From Endosaccharibacter trunci (GTDB lineage Bacteria > Pseudomonadota > Alphaproteobacteria > Acetobacterales > Acetobacteraceae): a DNA stretch of 64,000 nt. Positions 48,345 to 57,292 of the stretch are shown in pieces. The notes beneath the pieces are model-generated. The model was not told the DNA's origin. It did no database searches and saw only the letters and a list, made by a program, of their open reading frames with translations. Made by a program: the position numbers and the translations under genes. Numbering within the stretch: position 1 is the stretch's first letter; every line of letters begins with the position of its first letter. The stretch is taken from positions 62,001 to 126,000 of the forward strand of contig JAMSKV010000003.1 of assembly GCA_024515975.1 (NCBI GenBank), given 5' to 3'.

Positions 48345-49778
48345 ATGGACTGGCTGTCTTTGCAGGGGCGTATGCCCAGGGATGCCGGGCTGTCTCGTCG
48401 GAGCGCGCGGCTGGCGGCGCTCGAGGCGGTTCTGGAAGGGCGTCATTACGATAGCTTGCAATATCCGTTCTCCAAGGAGCGGACCGAGGCTGGCGAATAC
48501 ATTCCCCTGGACGAGCGTCGCCCGTCGGTCAGGACCGGTCTGTGCCGCGTCGTTGTGGAGGACTCGGTTTCTCTGTTGTTCAGCGAGGGGCATTGGCCGA
48601 CGATTTGCGCTGACGATCCGCGCACGCGGGAGGTGGTGGCTCGGCTGGTGGATGGGTGTCGTCTGAACGAGGTTATGTTGGATGCCGCCACGCGTGGCTC
48701 GGTCGGCTCCGTGGCGATCCTGCTGCGCGTCTTGAAATCGAAGCCGTTCTTCGAGGTTTTGGGAACGAAATACCTGACTCCCATCTGGCGGCAGGACGAT
48801 CCGGACCAGCTTTTGTGTGTGACCGAGTGCTACAAAGTAAGTGCTCTCGATTTGCGCGCACAGGGTTTTGCGGTCGACCCCTCGGCCGGGCCGTACTGGT
48901 TCAAGCGCGTCTGGGACAATCAGGCAGAATGCTGGTTCAAGCCGCTGCCGTCCTATGCCGATCCGGCCGAGATGGAACTCGATCCGGAGCGTAGCGTGGT
49001 GCATGGTCTCGGTTTCGTGCCGATCGTGTGGATCCGCAACATTTCTGGCTCGTTTGGGCACGATGCGGACGGTCCTGATGGAACCTGCACCTTTGCCTCC
49101 GCGATCGACACCGTGATCGAGGTTGACTACCTGCTGTCGCAGGCCGGCCGCGGGCTGAAATACGGGTCCGATCCGACCCTGGTATTGAAGGACCCTTCCG
49201 CTGGTTTCAGCGGTGGCGTGGCATCGCGTGTCGGCGGTGCTTCGTCAGCCCTGACATTGCCGCCCGAAGGCGATGCGAAGCTTTTGGAGATCAACGGCAA
49301 CGCGGCTGCCGCGGTGCTCGCGCATGTGAAGGAGCTGCGGGCGATCGCGCTGGAGGCCATGCATGGCAACCGGGCGCATGGCGACCGTGGAGGCACGGCG
49401 CCGAGCGGGCGTGCGATCGAGCTCATGTGCCAGGGTTTGATCTGGCTCGCGGATCGGTTGCGCATCTCGTACGGCGAAGGCGGTCTGCTACCGCTGATGC
49501 GGATGGTGTGCCGGGCGTCGGCGCGGGTGAAGGGTGGTCTGATCGTGTGCGGAGTTGCCGAGCAGGATCTGGATCCGTCTGGCTTGTCACTGAGTTGGCC
49601 GAGCTGGTTTCCCGCGACCGCGGCTGATCGCCAGGCTCAGGCGTCGAGTGTCGTGACCCTCCTGCAGTCGGGTGTGATTGGCGAAGATACCGCGTTCAAT
49701 ATCATCGCGCCGCTGTATGGGCTTGGTGTGCGCATGCCGCCCGAGCCTGCGGCCGAAAACGGTCAGGCTGCCGAGTAG
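48345..49778 (+). CDS. Phage portal protein (SPP1 gp6-like)
   Basis: A 477-residue portal subunit forming the dodecameric DNA channel at one capsid vertex. Typical parts: HYDSLQYPFSKERTEAG near the N-terminus, RTGLCRVVVEDSVSLLFSE, GFVPIVWIRN in the wing, and a long helical segment LEINGNAAAAVLAHVKELRA leading to the crown. ATG 48345 lies 2 bp after the terL stop with GAGG upstream. Position after terL supports the call. Confidence 0.85.
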   Translation: MDWLSLQGRMPRDAGLSRRSARLAALEAVLEGRHYDSLQYPFSKERTEAGEYIPLDERRPSVRTGLCRVVVEDSVSLLFSEGHWPTICADDPRTREVVARLVDGCRLNEVMLDAATRGSVGSVAILLRVLKSKPFFEVLGTKYLTPIWRQDDPDQLLCVTECYKVSALDLRAQGFAVDPSAGPYWFKRVWDNQAECWFKPLPSYADPAEMELDPERSVVHGLGFVPIVWIRNISGSFGHDADGPDGTCTFASAIDTVIEVDYLLSQAGRGLKYGSDPTLVLKDPSAGFSGGVASRVGGASSALTLPPEGDAKLLEINGNAAAAVLAHVKELRAIALEAMHGNRAHGDRGGTAPSGRAIELMCQGLIWLADRLRISYGEGGLLPLMRMVCRASARVKGGLIVCGVAEQDLDPSGLSLSWPSWFPATAADRQAQASSVVTLLQSGVIGEDTAFNIIAPLYGLGVRMPPEPAAENGQAAE

Positions 49779-49874
49779 ATCGGCGCCGGCCAACACGTTT
49801 CCACCAGCCGATGTCGTGCCTACCGCCATGGGGCGGTGGTGCCGTCGGCTCCAACGGAAAGTTATACCACACAT

Positions 49875-50423
49875 ATGGCAGAGCAAGGCCAAGAGCTGGA
49901 GGCTGTCGTCGAGGAGACGACGCCGAGTGAGATTTCCGAAATGCCCCGGGAAATCAGCGAAACAGAGAAGAAGCTGCGCCGCGAGGTCGCCCGATATCGT
50001 GAGCAGGTCCGGATCGCCCAATCCGAACGCGACGCTGCTTGCGCCAATGCTGCGCGCGAGCGGGATGATGCGGTCGCAGCCGCCCAAACCGATGCGCGCC
50101 AGCGCGTGCTGCAGGCCGAGCTTAAGAGCCACGCGATCCGCTGCGGGATCCTCGATCTCGACGCGCTGAAGCTGGCCGATGTGAACGGGGTCAGCTTCGA
50201 CGAGGCGGGTAATACGCAGGGCGTGGAGGAGGTGGTGTCCCGTCTCCAGGCGCAGAAACCGTATCTCTTTGCCTCCGAGAATTCGGCAGCCTCCGGCACC
50301 ACCACCACGCAGACTATGCGTCCGCCGCAGCCGGTGCGTCCTGTCGCTGTGGATGCGCGCAACCTGTCGCGCGAAGCGTGGCATGCGGAGCGCGAGCGCC
50401 TTCTCGCAGCGCATCGGGGCTGA
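49875..50423 (+). CDS. Phage capsid scaffolding-like protein
   Basis: A 182-residue, highly charged protein. After an acidic N-terminus comes a coiled coil (EISETEKKLRREVARYREQV to about residue 85), then AELKSHAIRCGILDLDALKL and ADVNGVSFDEAGNTQGVEEV, typical of gp20-type minor structural/scaffold proteins. It stands between portal and coat genes, as scaffolds do. No protease motif. The gap 49779-49874 holds no gene. Confidence 0.8.
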   Translation: MAEQGQELEAVVEETTPSEISEMPREISETEKKLRREVARYREQVRIAQSERDAACANAARERDDAVAAAQTDARQRVLQAELKSHAIRCGILDLDALKLADVNGVSFDEAGNTQGVEEVVSRLQAQKPYLFASENSAASGTTTTQTMRPPQPVRPVAVDARNLSREAWHAERERLLAAHRG

Positions 50424-50504
50424 CGCTTCGGCGGCTTCCGACATTTTCCACGACTATATGTTGGGACTCTGGTTCCAGCATTCCTGAAAGGCGAACCTCG
50501 CTTC

Positions 50505-51878
50505 ATGCCGATTCAAAACTTTCCGTCTCAGTTGCAGCCGATCATCCAGCAGGGCTTCCTGGCCCGAGAGTTCCAGGACGGTCTCCAGTCCCGGCTGAGC
50601 TTCCGTTCCATCGCGGACCGGGAGATCTTCAACAATCGGATCGGTGAGAGCGTGACCAAGACCCGCAAGGGTTTGAAGGCTCCGGTCACGACGCCGATGT
50701 CCCCCGTGTCCAACACCAATTTCGATAACGGTATGAGCCCGTCGAGCTGGTCGATCGAACAGTACACGCTGTCGATCAATCAGTATGGCGACACCATCGA
50801 TCTGAACATGGTGAGCGAAGGCGTCGGTATTGCCTCGCAGTTCCTGGCCAACGCTCGCACCAACGGCGTCCAGGCGATGCAGTCGCTCGATCGCATTGCG
50901 CGGAATGCCTTGTTCGGCGGTGCCCTGAACGGTGTGGGCGGTTACCTCGGCGGCAATACCCGCGTGAACAATGCGCTGACGTCGGCTGGCAAGGTCGTGT
51001 CGGTGGACGATATTCGTGGCTTCCAGAACGTCATGAACGCCTACGGACAGGTGGTGCCGGTCGGTACCACCGGCGGCATGACTGTAACGGTGGGCAGCAA
51101 CGCCTATACGCTTGTGTCGGTCGCCGCCGACGCGTCGAACGTTTCCACCGCGCCCGGCGGCGTGTCGGGGCAGTTCACCTTCTCCACCAACGTGACGACG
51201 TCCGACGGGGCGCTGGCGCAGCCTGTGATTGCGGCGACTGCGCCGCTGGTGCTGCGTCCGAATGGTCGGCTGACGACAGCGGCGCTGACGGCGCCGCAGG
51301 GGATGTACGGGTCGACCACCTATGTTCCGGGCGACACGCTGGGCATCCAGACCGTTCTGTCCGCGGTGGCGGCCCTGCGCATGAACAACGTGCCGACGGT
51401 CGACGGGGCTTATCACTGCTATCTGGACGATCAGCAGATGCTGGGTCTCTTCCGCGACGGCGACTTCAAGTATCTGTATCGCGGGGCTTACGGTACCGAG
51501 ACCTATCGTTCGGGTTCGGTGGTGGAGCTGTTGGGCGTCCGCTTCATTCCAACCACGGAAGCGCCGCAGCAGGCCTCTCTGGGCGCGGGCGCGATCCATC
51601 GTGCCATCGTGTGCGGCCAGGGCGCGCTGATCGAGGGCGACTACGCGGATGCCGGCCATAGCGACATTCCTGACGTGGAAAAGTCGCTCATGGAGAAGGT
51701 GGACAATGTGGTGATGGTGACGCGCGAACCGCTTGATCGCCTGAAGCAGATCATCGCGCAATCCTGGTACTGGATCGGGGGTTACGCGTTGCCGACAGAC
51801 GCTACGGCGAACACGTCGATCATTCCGACAGCGACCAATAGCTATTTGAAGCGTGGGGTCGTGATCGAAAGCCTGTAA
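50505..51878 (+). CDS. Phage major capsid protein (N4 gp56-like)
   Basis: A 457-residue coat protein. The N-terminal part (IFNNRIGESVTKTRKGLKAP, WSIEQYTLSINQYGDTIDLN, ANARTNGVQAMQSLDRIARN) and the end (LKQIIAQSWYWIGGYALPTD) fit the N4-gp56-type coat family with an HK97-like fold. Residues about 185-265 are beta-rich, with many Thr, Ser and Val, and look like an inserted surface domain. A good upstream region and following terminator suggest high expression. Confidence 0.88.
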   Translation: MPIQNFPSQLQPIIQQGFLAREFQDGLQSRLSFRSIADREIFNNRIGESVTKTRKGLKAPVTTPMSPVSNTNFDNGMSPSSWSIEQYTLSINQYGDTIDLNMVSEGVGIASQFLANARTNGVQAMQSLDRIARNALFGGALNGVGGYLGGNTRVNNALTSAGKVVSVDDIRGFQNVMNAYGQVVPVGTTGGMTVTVGSNAYTLVSVAADASNVSTAPGGVSGQFTFSTNVTTSDGALAQPVIAATAPLVLRPNGRLTTAALTAPQGMYGSTTYVPGDTLGIQTVLSAVAALRMNNVPTVDGAYHCYLDDQQMLGLFRDGDFKYLYRGAYGTETYRSGSVVELLGVRFIPTTEAPQQASLGAGAIHRAIVCGQGALIEGDYADAGHSDIPDVEKSLMEKVDNVVMVTREPLDRLKQIIAQSWYWIGGYALPTDATANTSIIPTATNSYLKRGVVIESL

Positions 51879-51890
51879 GGACTGGTTCTG

Positions 51891-51913
51891 GGCGGCGGTA
51901 TCGTGCCGCCGCC
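51891..51913 (+). terminator. Hairpin after the capsid gene
   Basis: GGCGGCGG/CCGCCGCC with loop TATCGTG starts 12 bp after the capsid stop; only TTGT follows, so it is likely a leaky terminator or a stabilising 3' hairpin that sets capsid mRNA above downstream genes. Confidence 0.5.
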
Positions 51914-51935
51914 TTGTCTGCTGGCGGGAGGGGCG

Positions 51936-52337
51936 ATGTCTGGAACGACTAGCTATTCGGGCGATCCGCTGAGCGGTGCGGAGCGAGTCGATGTCCGGCG
52001 GTTTTGCGGCTACCCGGCCTATGGGTCCGGAGCCTCTGGCATGTCGTCCTGGCGGTTCTTCGAGGCATACGGAACGCTCGAGTATCGCATGACCAACATG
52101 TCGTCGAGCGAATTGCAGGTGGTCAGGCAGAAGCTCGCGACCTTGTATCAGCTCGACCAGGCGATTCCGGCTGCGGCGCAGAACCTTGATACGGACCAGG
52201 CTGCGGTTTGGACCAGGAACAGGTCGGAGGTTCTGGATCGAACACGCTTGTTCGAAGACTGGTGCAGGAGGCTGGCCGCGTTCATCGGCGTGCCGCCAGG
52301 TCCGGCTTTGAGAACGGCGACGAGTATCGTGATTTGA
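51936..52337 (+). CDS. Phage head-tail connector-region protein, unknown
   Basis: A 133-residue protein (MSGTTSYSGDPLSGAERVDV). ATG 51936 follows GGGAGGGG. Predominantly helical in its second half (ELQVVRQKLATLYQLDQAIP; DRTRLFEDWCRRLAAFIG). The helical pattern and place just after the coat gene fit a head completion/connector protein, but no family is firmly recognised. Confidence 0.65.
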   Translation: MSGTTSYSGDPLSGAERVDVRRFCGYPAYGSGASGMSSWRFFEAYGTLEYRMTNMSSSELQVVRQKLATLYQLDQAIPAAAQNLDTDQAAVWTRNRSEVLDRTRLFEDWCRRLAAFIGVPPGPALRTATSIVI

Positions 52338-52350
52338 AGCGTAAGAAAAG

Positions 52351-52908
52351 GTGACTCCGGTGGCGAATACTTTGAACGGATGGCTCGGCTACGGATCGTC
52401 CCTGGCGGCCGGCTCGCTGGCGGAGCCGAACGATACCAATTATGGACGGCAACCGATCAGTTTCGGCACCCTGGATCGAACGACTCTAGTCGATCTCACG
52501 CCGGGTACGGTCGGACCCGCGTCAGTTGCCTGGGGCGCCATTGGCTTTATCGGCGTCTTTGACGCGCAGAGCGGCGGGAACCTGTTGTTCTGGCTGACAA
52601 CGTCGGCTCCCCTGTCGGTGGCGGTAGGAGGGTCGATCACATCCTCCGCAGGCTCGCTGCGCATGGTGTTCCCGGAACTTGGCGGGTCTTCACCGTTGCG
52701 GGTGTGGCCGACGGGGGCGGTCGTGGCAAACACGGTGGATGGTCGCCCTGTCACGGTTGGCGTACCGCTTCAGTTCGCCGGCGGCGTGATTTCCGCCCAG
52801 GTGCCGACCTTCGGCACAACGGTCTCGATGGGTTCTCTGCCGCAGTCACAGCCGGTAAGCGGTACTGGCCAACTCTGGAACAATGGCGGCGTGATTTCCG
52901 TCGCGTAG
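52351..52908 (+). CDS. Phage structural protein, unknown (beta-rich)
   Basis: A 185-residue protein starting at GTG (52351; a second GTG at 52360 is possible). Almost entirely Gly/Ser/Val-rich beta segments (AWGAIGFIGVFDAQSGGNLL; GRPVTVGVPLQFAGGVISAQ). Could be a capsid decoration or neck protein. No recognised family. Confidence 0.65.
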   Translation: MTPVANTLNGWLGYGSSLAAGSLAEPNDTNYGRQPISFGTLDRTTLVDLTPGTVGPASVAWGAIGFIGVFDAQSGGNLLFWLTTSAPLSVAVGGSITSSAGSLRMVFPELGGSSPLRVWPTGAVVANTVDGRPVTVGVPLQFAGGVISAQVPTFGTTVSMGSLPQSQPVSGTGQLWNNGGVISVA

Positions 52909-52923
52909 GAACGGGAGGCGGCG

Positions 52924-53565
52924 ATGCAGCAGTTCTCGTTGAACAAGTATATCGCCTCTGGCCTCAGCAAGGCAGCTGCGATCGTCGGAGCGGAAGAGTC
53001 CCTGTTTCGGCCATCTGGTCCGAATGATCCGGTGGGCGGAACGCCGCTCATGACGTTGTTCTGCGCGTGGGACGTGAAGTCGAGCTTCAGGATGACGGAA
53101 ACGGCCCAGCCGAACCACGCTTATGCGACTCTCATGGCGGACCAAACCCTGGTGCAGCCGGGCGATTATCTGGTTGGTCAGGACACGCATTTCGTTGTGA
53201 GAGTGGAGCCTTTGCGTCCAGCCTTGTGCGTGTTGTGCAACGAGACTATCGATTTCTTGAATACGGAAGTCGCCACCACAGCAGGTACTAATGCGTATGG
53301 TGGTCACGTGGCGGCGAACGATACGCCGATAGGCACCGCCTGGCCGGTGAGCATGTCGGCCCGCACGCGTGGCGGTACCGACGTGACGAAGCTGCCGAGC
53401 GATACGCGCGGCGTCTATTACGACGTCCTGGCGCCCGTCATGCCTGGGATAACGCTCTCGTTCGGAATGCGTGTTCAGGACTCGGCGCTGCAGGATTACG
53501 AAATCATCAGTGCCGAGTTGTCGGACTTCGGTTGGAAGCTGGTTGTTGGGTTGGCCACGACCTGA
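52924..53565 (+). CDS. Phage neck/tail-region protein, unknown
   Basis: A 213-residue protein starting MQQFSLNKYIASGLSKAAAIV. It contains AQPNHAYATLMADQTLVQPG and DYLVGQDTHFVVRVEPLRP, an arrangement seen in phage head-closure-type proteins with a beta-barrel core, and a C-terminal segment LQDYEIISAELSDFGWKLVV. The AGGAACGGGAGG stretch before the ATG is a good ribosome-binding region. Function by position only. Confidence 0.65.
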   Translation: MQQFSLNKYIASGLSKAAAIVGAEESLFRPSGPNDPVGGTPLMTLFCAWDVKSSFRMTETAQPNHAYATLMADQTLVQPGDYLVGQDTHFVVRVEPLRPALCVLCNETIDFLNTEVATTAGTNAYGGHVAANDTPIGTAWPVSMSARTRGGTDVTKLPSDTRGVYYDVLAPVMPGITLSFGMRVQDSALQDYEIISAELSDFGWKLVVGLATT

Positions 53566-53629
53566 CGGACTCTGGTGCTAATATTCGGAGGAACTTGCGA
53601 TCGCGGACATATCGGATGTCGAGAACGGG

Positions 53630-55507
53630 TTGTGCGGACTTATCGAGAACGCGGTCTACCCTAACGGGATATCTGCCCCGAGCGTAACCGGAACGACCAT
53701 CAAAATCTATCGTGGCTGGCCCACGAATCGTACATTGAACACCGATCTCGCCGCGGCGGTTGATACTGTAACGGTGTTTACGAAGGAGAAGTCGAGTAAG
53801 GACACTTCGCGATACGCCCGGATATGGCGGACGGTATCGACAACGCTTCCGACCCTCATCGTCACCGTCACTGGGAATTCCGCGACCTTCACAGGGATTG
53901 GCGGATCGGGACAGATCGCGGGGCTGGACGTGAATGGCGTCGCCTACACTGTGGCGGTGTCGGACACAGATACGCCGATGACTGTTGCAGCGAATCTGGC
54001 CGCACTGATACCGGGCGCGACAGCGAGCGGAAATGTTGTCGTGGTTCCTGGTGCGCAGTTGAGCGGCCAGGTTGTCGGTTCTGGCACTGCCGTCATGGAG
54101 ACGCGGCGCCAGGAGCAGGGATTCCTGGTTTCGGTCTGGTCTTCGACGCCGGCAGCCCGCGACGCCCTGGCGGCGGCGGTCGACAGCGCTCTTGCCGATA
54201 TCGACTGGTTCGATCTTGCCGATGGCTCGGTGGCGCGGATGGTCTACGCCGGCACTGCGGAGACGGATATTTCCGAGAATGCCAATCTTTATCGGCGCAA
54301 TCTCGTCTACACGATCGAGTATCCGACCCTGAAGACGATGACTGGGCCGCAAATGGTCTACGGAATTGGTACGTTGGGCGGAAGTGGTCCGACGGTCGGT
54401 TTTAGCTGTCTTGTTCCGCAAACCAAGCTCGTGGTGCCGCCGTTGGGCGCAATTCGCTTTGACGCGTGGTATGATCCCGGCAACTCCATCGATCAGCAGT
54501 GCGCGGCGGCCCTGTCCCCGGCACAGTTCAATTCGAGACTGCCACCGAACGCGGTTATCCAGGGTGGCGTCGCGACTTGGCCGGTGGCGACGCAGGCGAC
54601 GATCGATGTGGAAATTGCTGCGGCCCTGCAAGCCGGCCTACAGTTTTGGGCGTTCGACAGCTATCAGCCCGGCGATACGCTCAGCCTGCCGCTACAGCTT
54701 TATCTGACGAGCTCACTTAGAGGCAGACTGAAGTTTTGTATGCTCGGGCAGACGTCGAACTGGGGTGCTAGCGGGCAGGATCAGCCGTCGCTGCTGCGTG
54801 ATATACGGATGATGACACAGCCTGGCTATATGACGGTGCTGGGGAATCGTCCGCTTTACTTCGTACTGGATTCTTCAAGCCAGCAAACCGCCGGGTTGCC
54901 GGACGGGAGCGTGTCCGAGGCGATCGCGATGGTTCGTTCATCGGTGATGCGCGCGGGCGCGGGTAATCCATACGTTGTTTGGCTTTCTGGCGCTGCGCTG
55001 GCGGATTACAACAATATCTCTGCCGCGCAAATGGCTGGAGCCGATGCGACCGGGGCTTATGCGACGCCGCGTCTGAACGGAAACGAGCAGCCATTCGCCG
55101 CTTTGGCCGGCGCAGCAGTCGCCGACTGGTCTGCGCGTGCGAGTTCCGGGTTTCCGATGGTGCCGACGGCGATGACCGGCTGGGACCAACGCCCTCTGAT
55201 CGAGACGCCGCAGCCCTTCTATCCGATTTCGAGCGATTTGAGTGCTGGAAACTATTACGATACGGCGACGGCATCGGCGATCGGCGAGCACGTCGCGGCG
55301 ATGGCGCAGTTCGTGCACGATCAGTCCTCCGCCTGCCCGGCGCAGGTCGGGTTGATCTATGCCTGGAACGAGTTGGCAGAGGGGGGCTGGCTGATGCCCA
55401 CCTACACGCCGGATGGGCCGGATGGCGGGCGCTGTGCGGCAGTCGGCGGCGCCTTGACGGCCTTGGTCGCCAATTCAACGAAACCTGCCTTCAATCTGGT
55501 GAGCTAG
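53630..55507 (+). CDS. Fusion of a tail-terminator-like domain with a GH99/WbsX-like glycosidase domain
   Basis: 625 residues from TTG 53630. Residues 1-240 resemble tail completion proteins (EQGFLVSVWSSTPAARDALA, NLYRRNLVYTIEYPT). Residues about 275-610 look like a GH99/GH71/WbsX-type domain: GAIRFDAWYDPG, VEIAAALQAGLQFWAFDSYQ, GYMTVLGNRPLYFVLD, TGWDQRPLIETP, and the Glu-bearing YAWNELAEGGWLMP (Asn580-Glu581, Glu584). The open frame extends 10 codons upstream to ATC 53600 (IADISDVENG), exactly eight bases after GGAGG at 53587-53591, so the true N-terminus may be there with a non-standard start. A virion-borne sugar hydrolase is inferred. Confidence 0.78.
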   Translation: MCGLIENAVYPNGISAPSVTGTTIKIYRGWPTNRTLNTDLAAAVDTVTVFTKEKSSKDTSRYARIWRTVSTTLPTLIVTVTGNSATFTGIGGSGQIAGLDVNGVAYTVAVSDTDTPMTVAANLAALIPGATASGNVVVVPGAQLSGQVVGSGTAVMETRRQEQGFLVSVWSSTPAARDALAAAVDSALADIDWFDLADGSVARMVYAGTAETDISENANLYRRNLVYTIEYPTLKTMTGPQMVYGIGTLGGSGPTVGFSCLVPQTKLVVPPLGAIRFDAWYDPGNSIDQQCAAALSPAQFNSRLPPNAVIQGGVATWPVATQATIDVEIAAALQAGLQFWAFDSYQPGDTLSLPLQLYLTSSLRGRLKFCMLGQTSNWGASGQDQPSLLRDIRMMTQPGYMTVLGNRPLYFVLDSSSQQTAGLPDGSVSEAIAMVRSSVMRAGAGNPYVVWLSGAALADYNNISAAQMAGADATGAYATPRLNGNEQPFAALAGAAVADWSARASSGFPMVPTAMTGWDQRPLIETPQPFYPISSDLSAGNYYDTATASAIGEHVAAMAQFVHDQSSACPAQVGLIYAWNELAEGGWLMPTYTPDGPDGGRCAAVGGALTALVANSTKPAFNLVS

Positions 55508-55514
55508 GAGCCCC

Positions 55515-55691
55515 ATGGCCGCAGCAATGCCCGCAGCACTCGTCGTTATCCACGCTTTTGGTTCCTACCACAAAGGACAACTGATCGTGGACGCGGCGAC
55601 AATCTCTTCCATTCTGGAAGGAGGTCTAGCCTCTTTCGTGGTCTCGACCACTCTCCCCGTTCCCCCTCACGCTGTCACTGCGGAGGGCTGA
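55515..55691 (+). CDS. Very small phage protein
   Basis: A 58-codon frame (MAAAMPAALVVIHAFGSYHK to TLPVPPHAVTAEG) with ATG 55515 preceded by TAGGAG and closely packed between the fusion gene (7 bp) and the sheath gene (3 bp). Spacing and ribosome-binding site support translation. Small proteins at this place in P2-like operons are usually neck or tail-completion factors; no family recognised. Confidence 0.6.
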   Translation: MAAAMPAALVVIHAFGSYHKGQLIVDAATISSILEGGLASFVVSTTLPVPPHAVTAEG

Positions 55692-55694
55692 GGC

Positions 55695-57254
55695 ATGGCG
55701 CAGATAACGCAACTAGGGTCTTTGAATACCGCTGCTCTGGTGGTTCCGGATCTCTATGTCCAGATCGCCGCGCCGCAGACGCTGGCTCTCAACGGCGTGT
55801 CGACCGACCGGATTGGCGTCGTGGGTACGGCCTCCTGGGGGCCGGTGAACCAGCCTGTCGTTCTGGGCAGTCTCGCCGATTACAACGTCGCCTTCGGCTC
55901 GGTGCAGACCCGTCAATATGATCTAGGGACGCCGATTGCCCTCGCCGAACAGCAGGGTGCGACGTCCTTCGTCGGTGTGCGCGTTACGGATGGGTCGGAC
56001 ACGGCTGCAAATTATGCCATGCTGTATTCGAGCGCTGGCTATCCGGCGATCCTGACGGCGATCTATACTGGCACGCTCGGCAACCAGGTCGGTCTGACGT
56101 TGGGAACAGGCACCAAGACAGGAACCTGGAAGCTGACGCTGCAGATGCCCGGTCAGCTGGCGGAGGTGTTCGACAACATTGACGCCAGCCAGGGTGCGGC
56201 TTCGTTCTGGACCAACCTGGTATCAGCCGTCAACAATGGCAATAGTGCTTCGCGTGGTCCGTCGAACCTCTGTGCAGCTTCGGTCGGCAATAATCTGTCG
56301 ACGGCGCCACAGGCGATCGCGGACCAATATCTGATGAACGGGAGCGACGGAGCCTCCTCGGTAGCCGATGCTATCGTGGTTGGCACGGACGGCGTGTCGC
56401 GTACGGGCATGTATGCGTTGCGCGGTCAGGCCTGTGCGCTGGCCGTTATGGCCGATTGCGTCGATCCGACATTCTGGACCACCCAGAGCGCTTTCGGCGA
56501 AAGTGAGGGCATTTACATGATCCTCGCCGGCGCGAGGGGACAAGTGATCTCCAGCGCGGTGCAGATGAAGCAGCAGTCCGGCCTCGACAGCTATGCTGCA
56601 AAGCTGATGTTCGGAGATTGGATTTACTGGTACGACCAAACGAATATCCAGACTCGGCTGGTCAGTCCGCAGGGTGTTGTCGCTGGCTGTCTGGCGAACC
56701 TGTCGCCCGAACAGTCGAGTCTTAACAAGCCTCTGTCCGGCATTATCGGCAGTCAGAAGAGCGGTCTCGCGAGCAGTGGTCAGGTGCTTGCCTATTCGTC
56801 TGCCGAACTACAGCAGCTTTTCTCCGCTGGAATCGACGTGGTGTCCAATCCTGCGCCGGGTGGCGCGTACTGGGCGGTTCGCTGTGGTCACAACAGCTCC
56901 AGCTCGTCCGTGATAGCCAGCGATGCCTATACGCGCATGACGAACTTCATCGCCGAGACGCTCTCGTCCGGCATGGGGAAGTATGTCGGTAGTGTCATTA
57001 ACTCCACGCTGCTGTCGAACATTCGCGCGACGCTCCTGGGCTACCTGTCCAGTCTGGTGACGCAGGGCATTCTGGGGAGTGTGGATGGAGCCGCGCCCTA
57101 TGCCGTCGTGTGTGATGCGAGCAACAATCCGCAGACCCGTACTGCGCTTGGCTACGTTCAGGCGGATGTCCAGGTCCGGTATCAGGGTATCAACGAGCGT
57201 TTCATCGTGAATCTGCAAGGTGGCCAGAACGTCACGGTGACCACCACCAACTGA
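55695..57254 (+). CDS. Phage contractile tail sheath protein
   Basis: A 519-residue sheath subunit. N-terminal VPDLYVQIAAPQTLALNGVS, TDRIGVVGTASWGPVNQPVV and NVAFGS, and the C-terminal assembly part ALGYVQADVQVRYQGINERF with IVNLQGGQNVTV, are standard for P2 FI-like sheaths. It forms the contracting outer tube. Directly followed by the tail tube gene. Confidence 0.92.
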   Translation: MAQITQLGSLNTAALVVPDLYVQIAAPQTLALNGVSTDRIGVVGTASWGPVNQPVVLGSLADYNVAFGSVQTRQYDLGTPIALAEQQGATSFVGVRVTDGSDTAANYAMLYSSAGYPAILTAIYTGTLGNQVGLTLGTGTKTGTWKLTLQMPGQLAEVFDNIDASQGAASFWTNLVSAVNNGNSASRGPSNLCAASVGNNLSTAPQAIADQYLMNGSDGASSVADAIVVGTDGVSRTGMYALRGQACALAVMADCVDPTFWTTQSAFGESEGIYMILAGARGQVISSAVQMKQQSGLDSYAAKLMFGDWIYWYDQTNIQTRLVSPQGVVAGCLANLSPEQSSLNKPLSGIIGSQKSGLASSGQVLAYSSAELQQLFSAGIDVVSNPAPGGAYWAVRCGHNSSSSSVIASDAYTRMTNFIAETLSSGMGKYVGSVINSTLLSNIRATLLGYLSSLVTQGILGSVDGAAPYAVVCDASNNPQTRTALGYVQADVQVRYQGINERFIVNLQGGQNVTVTTTN

Positions 57255-57292
57255 CACGCCTGACGATAGTGGCTAAACCGTAAGGAATTTGA

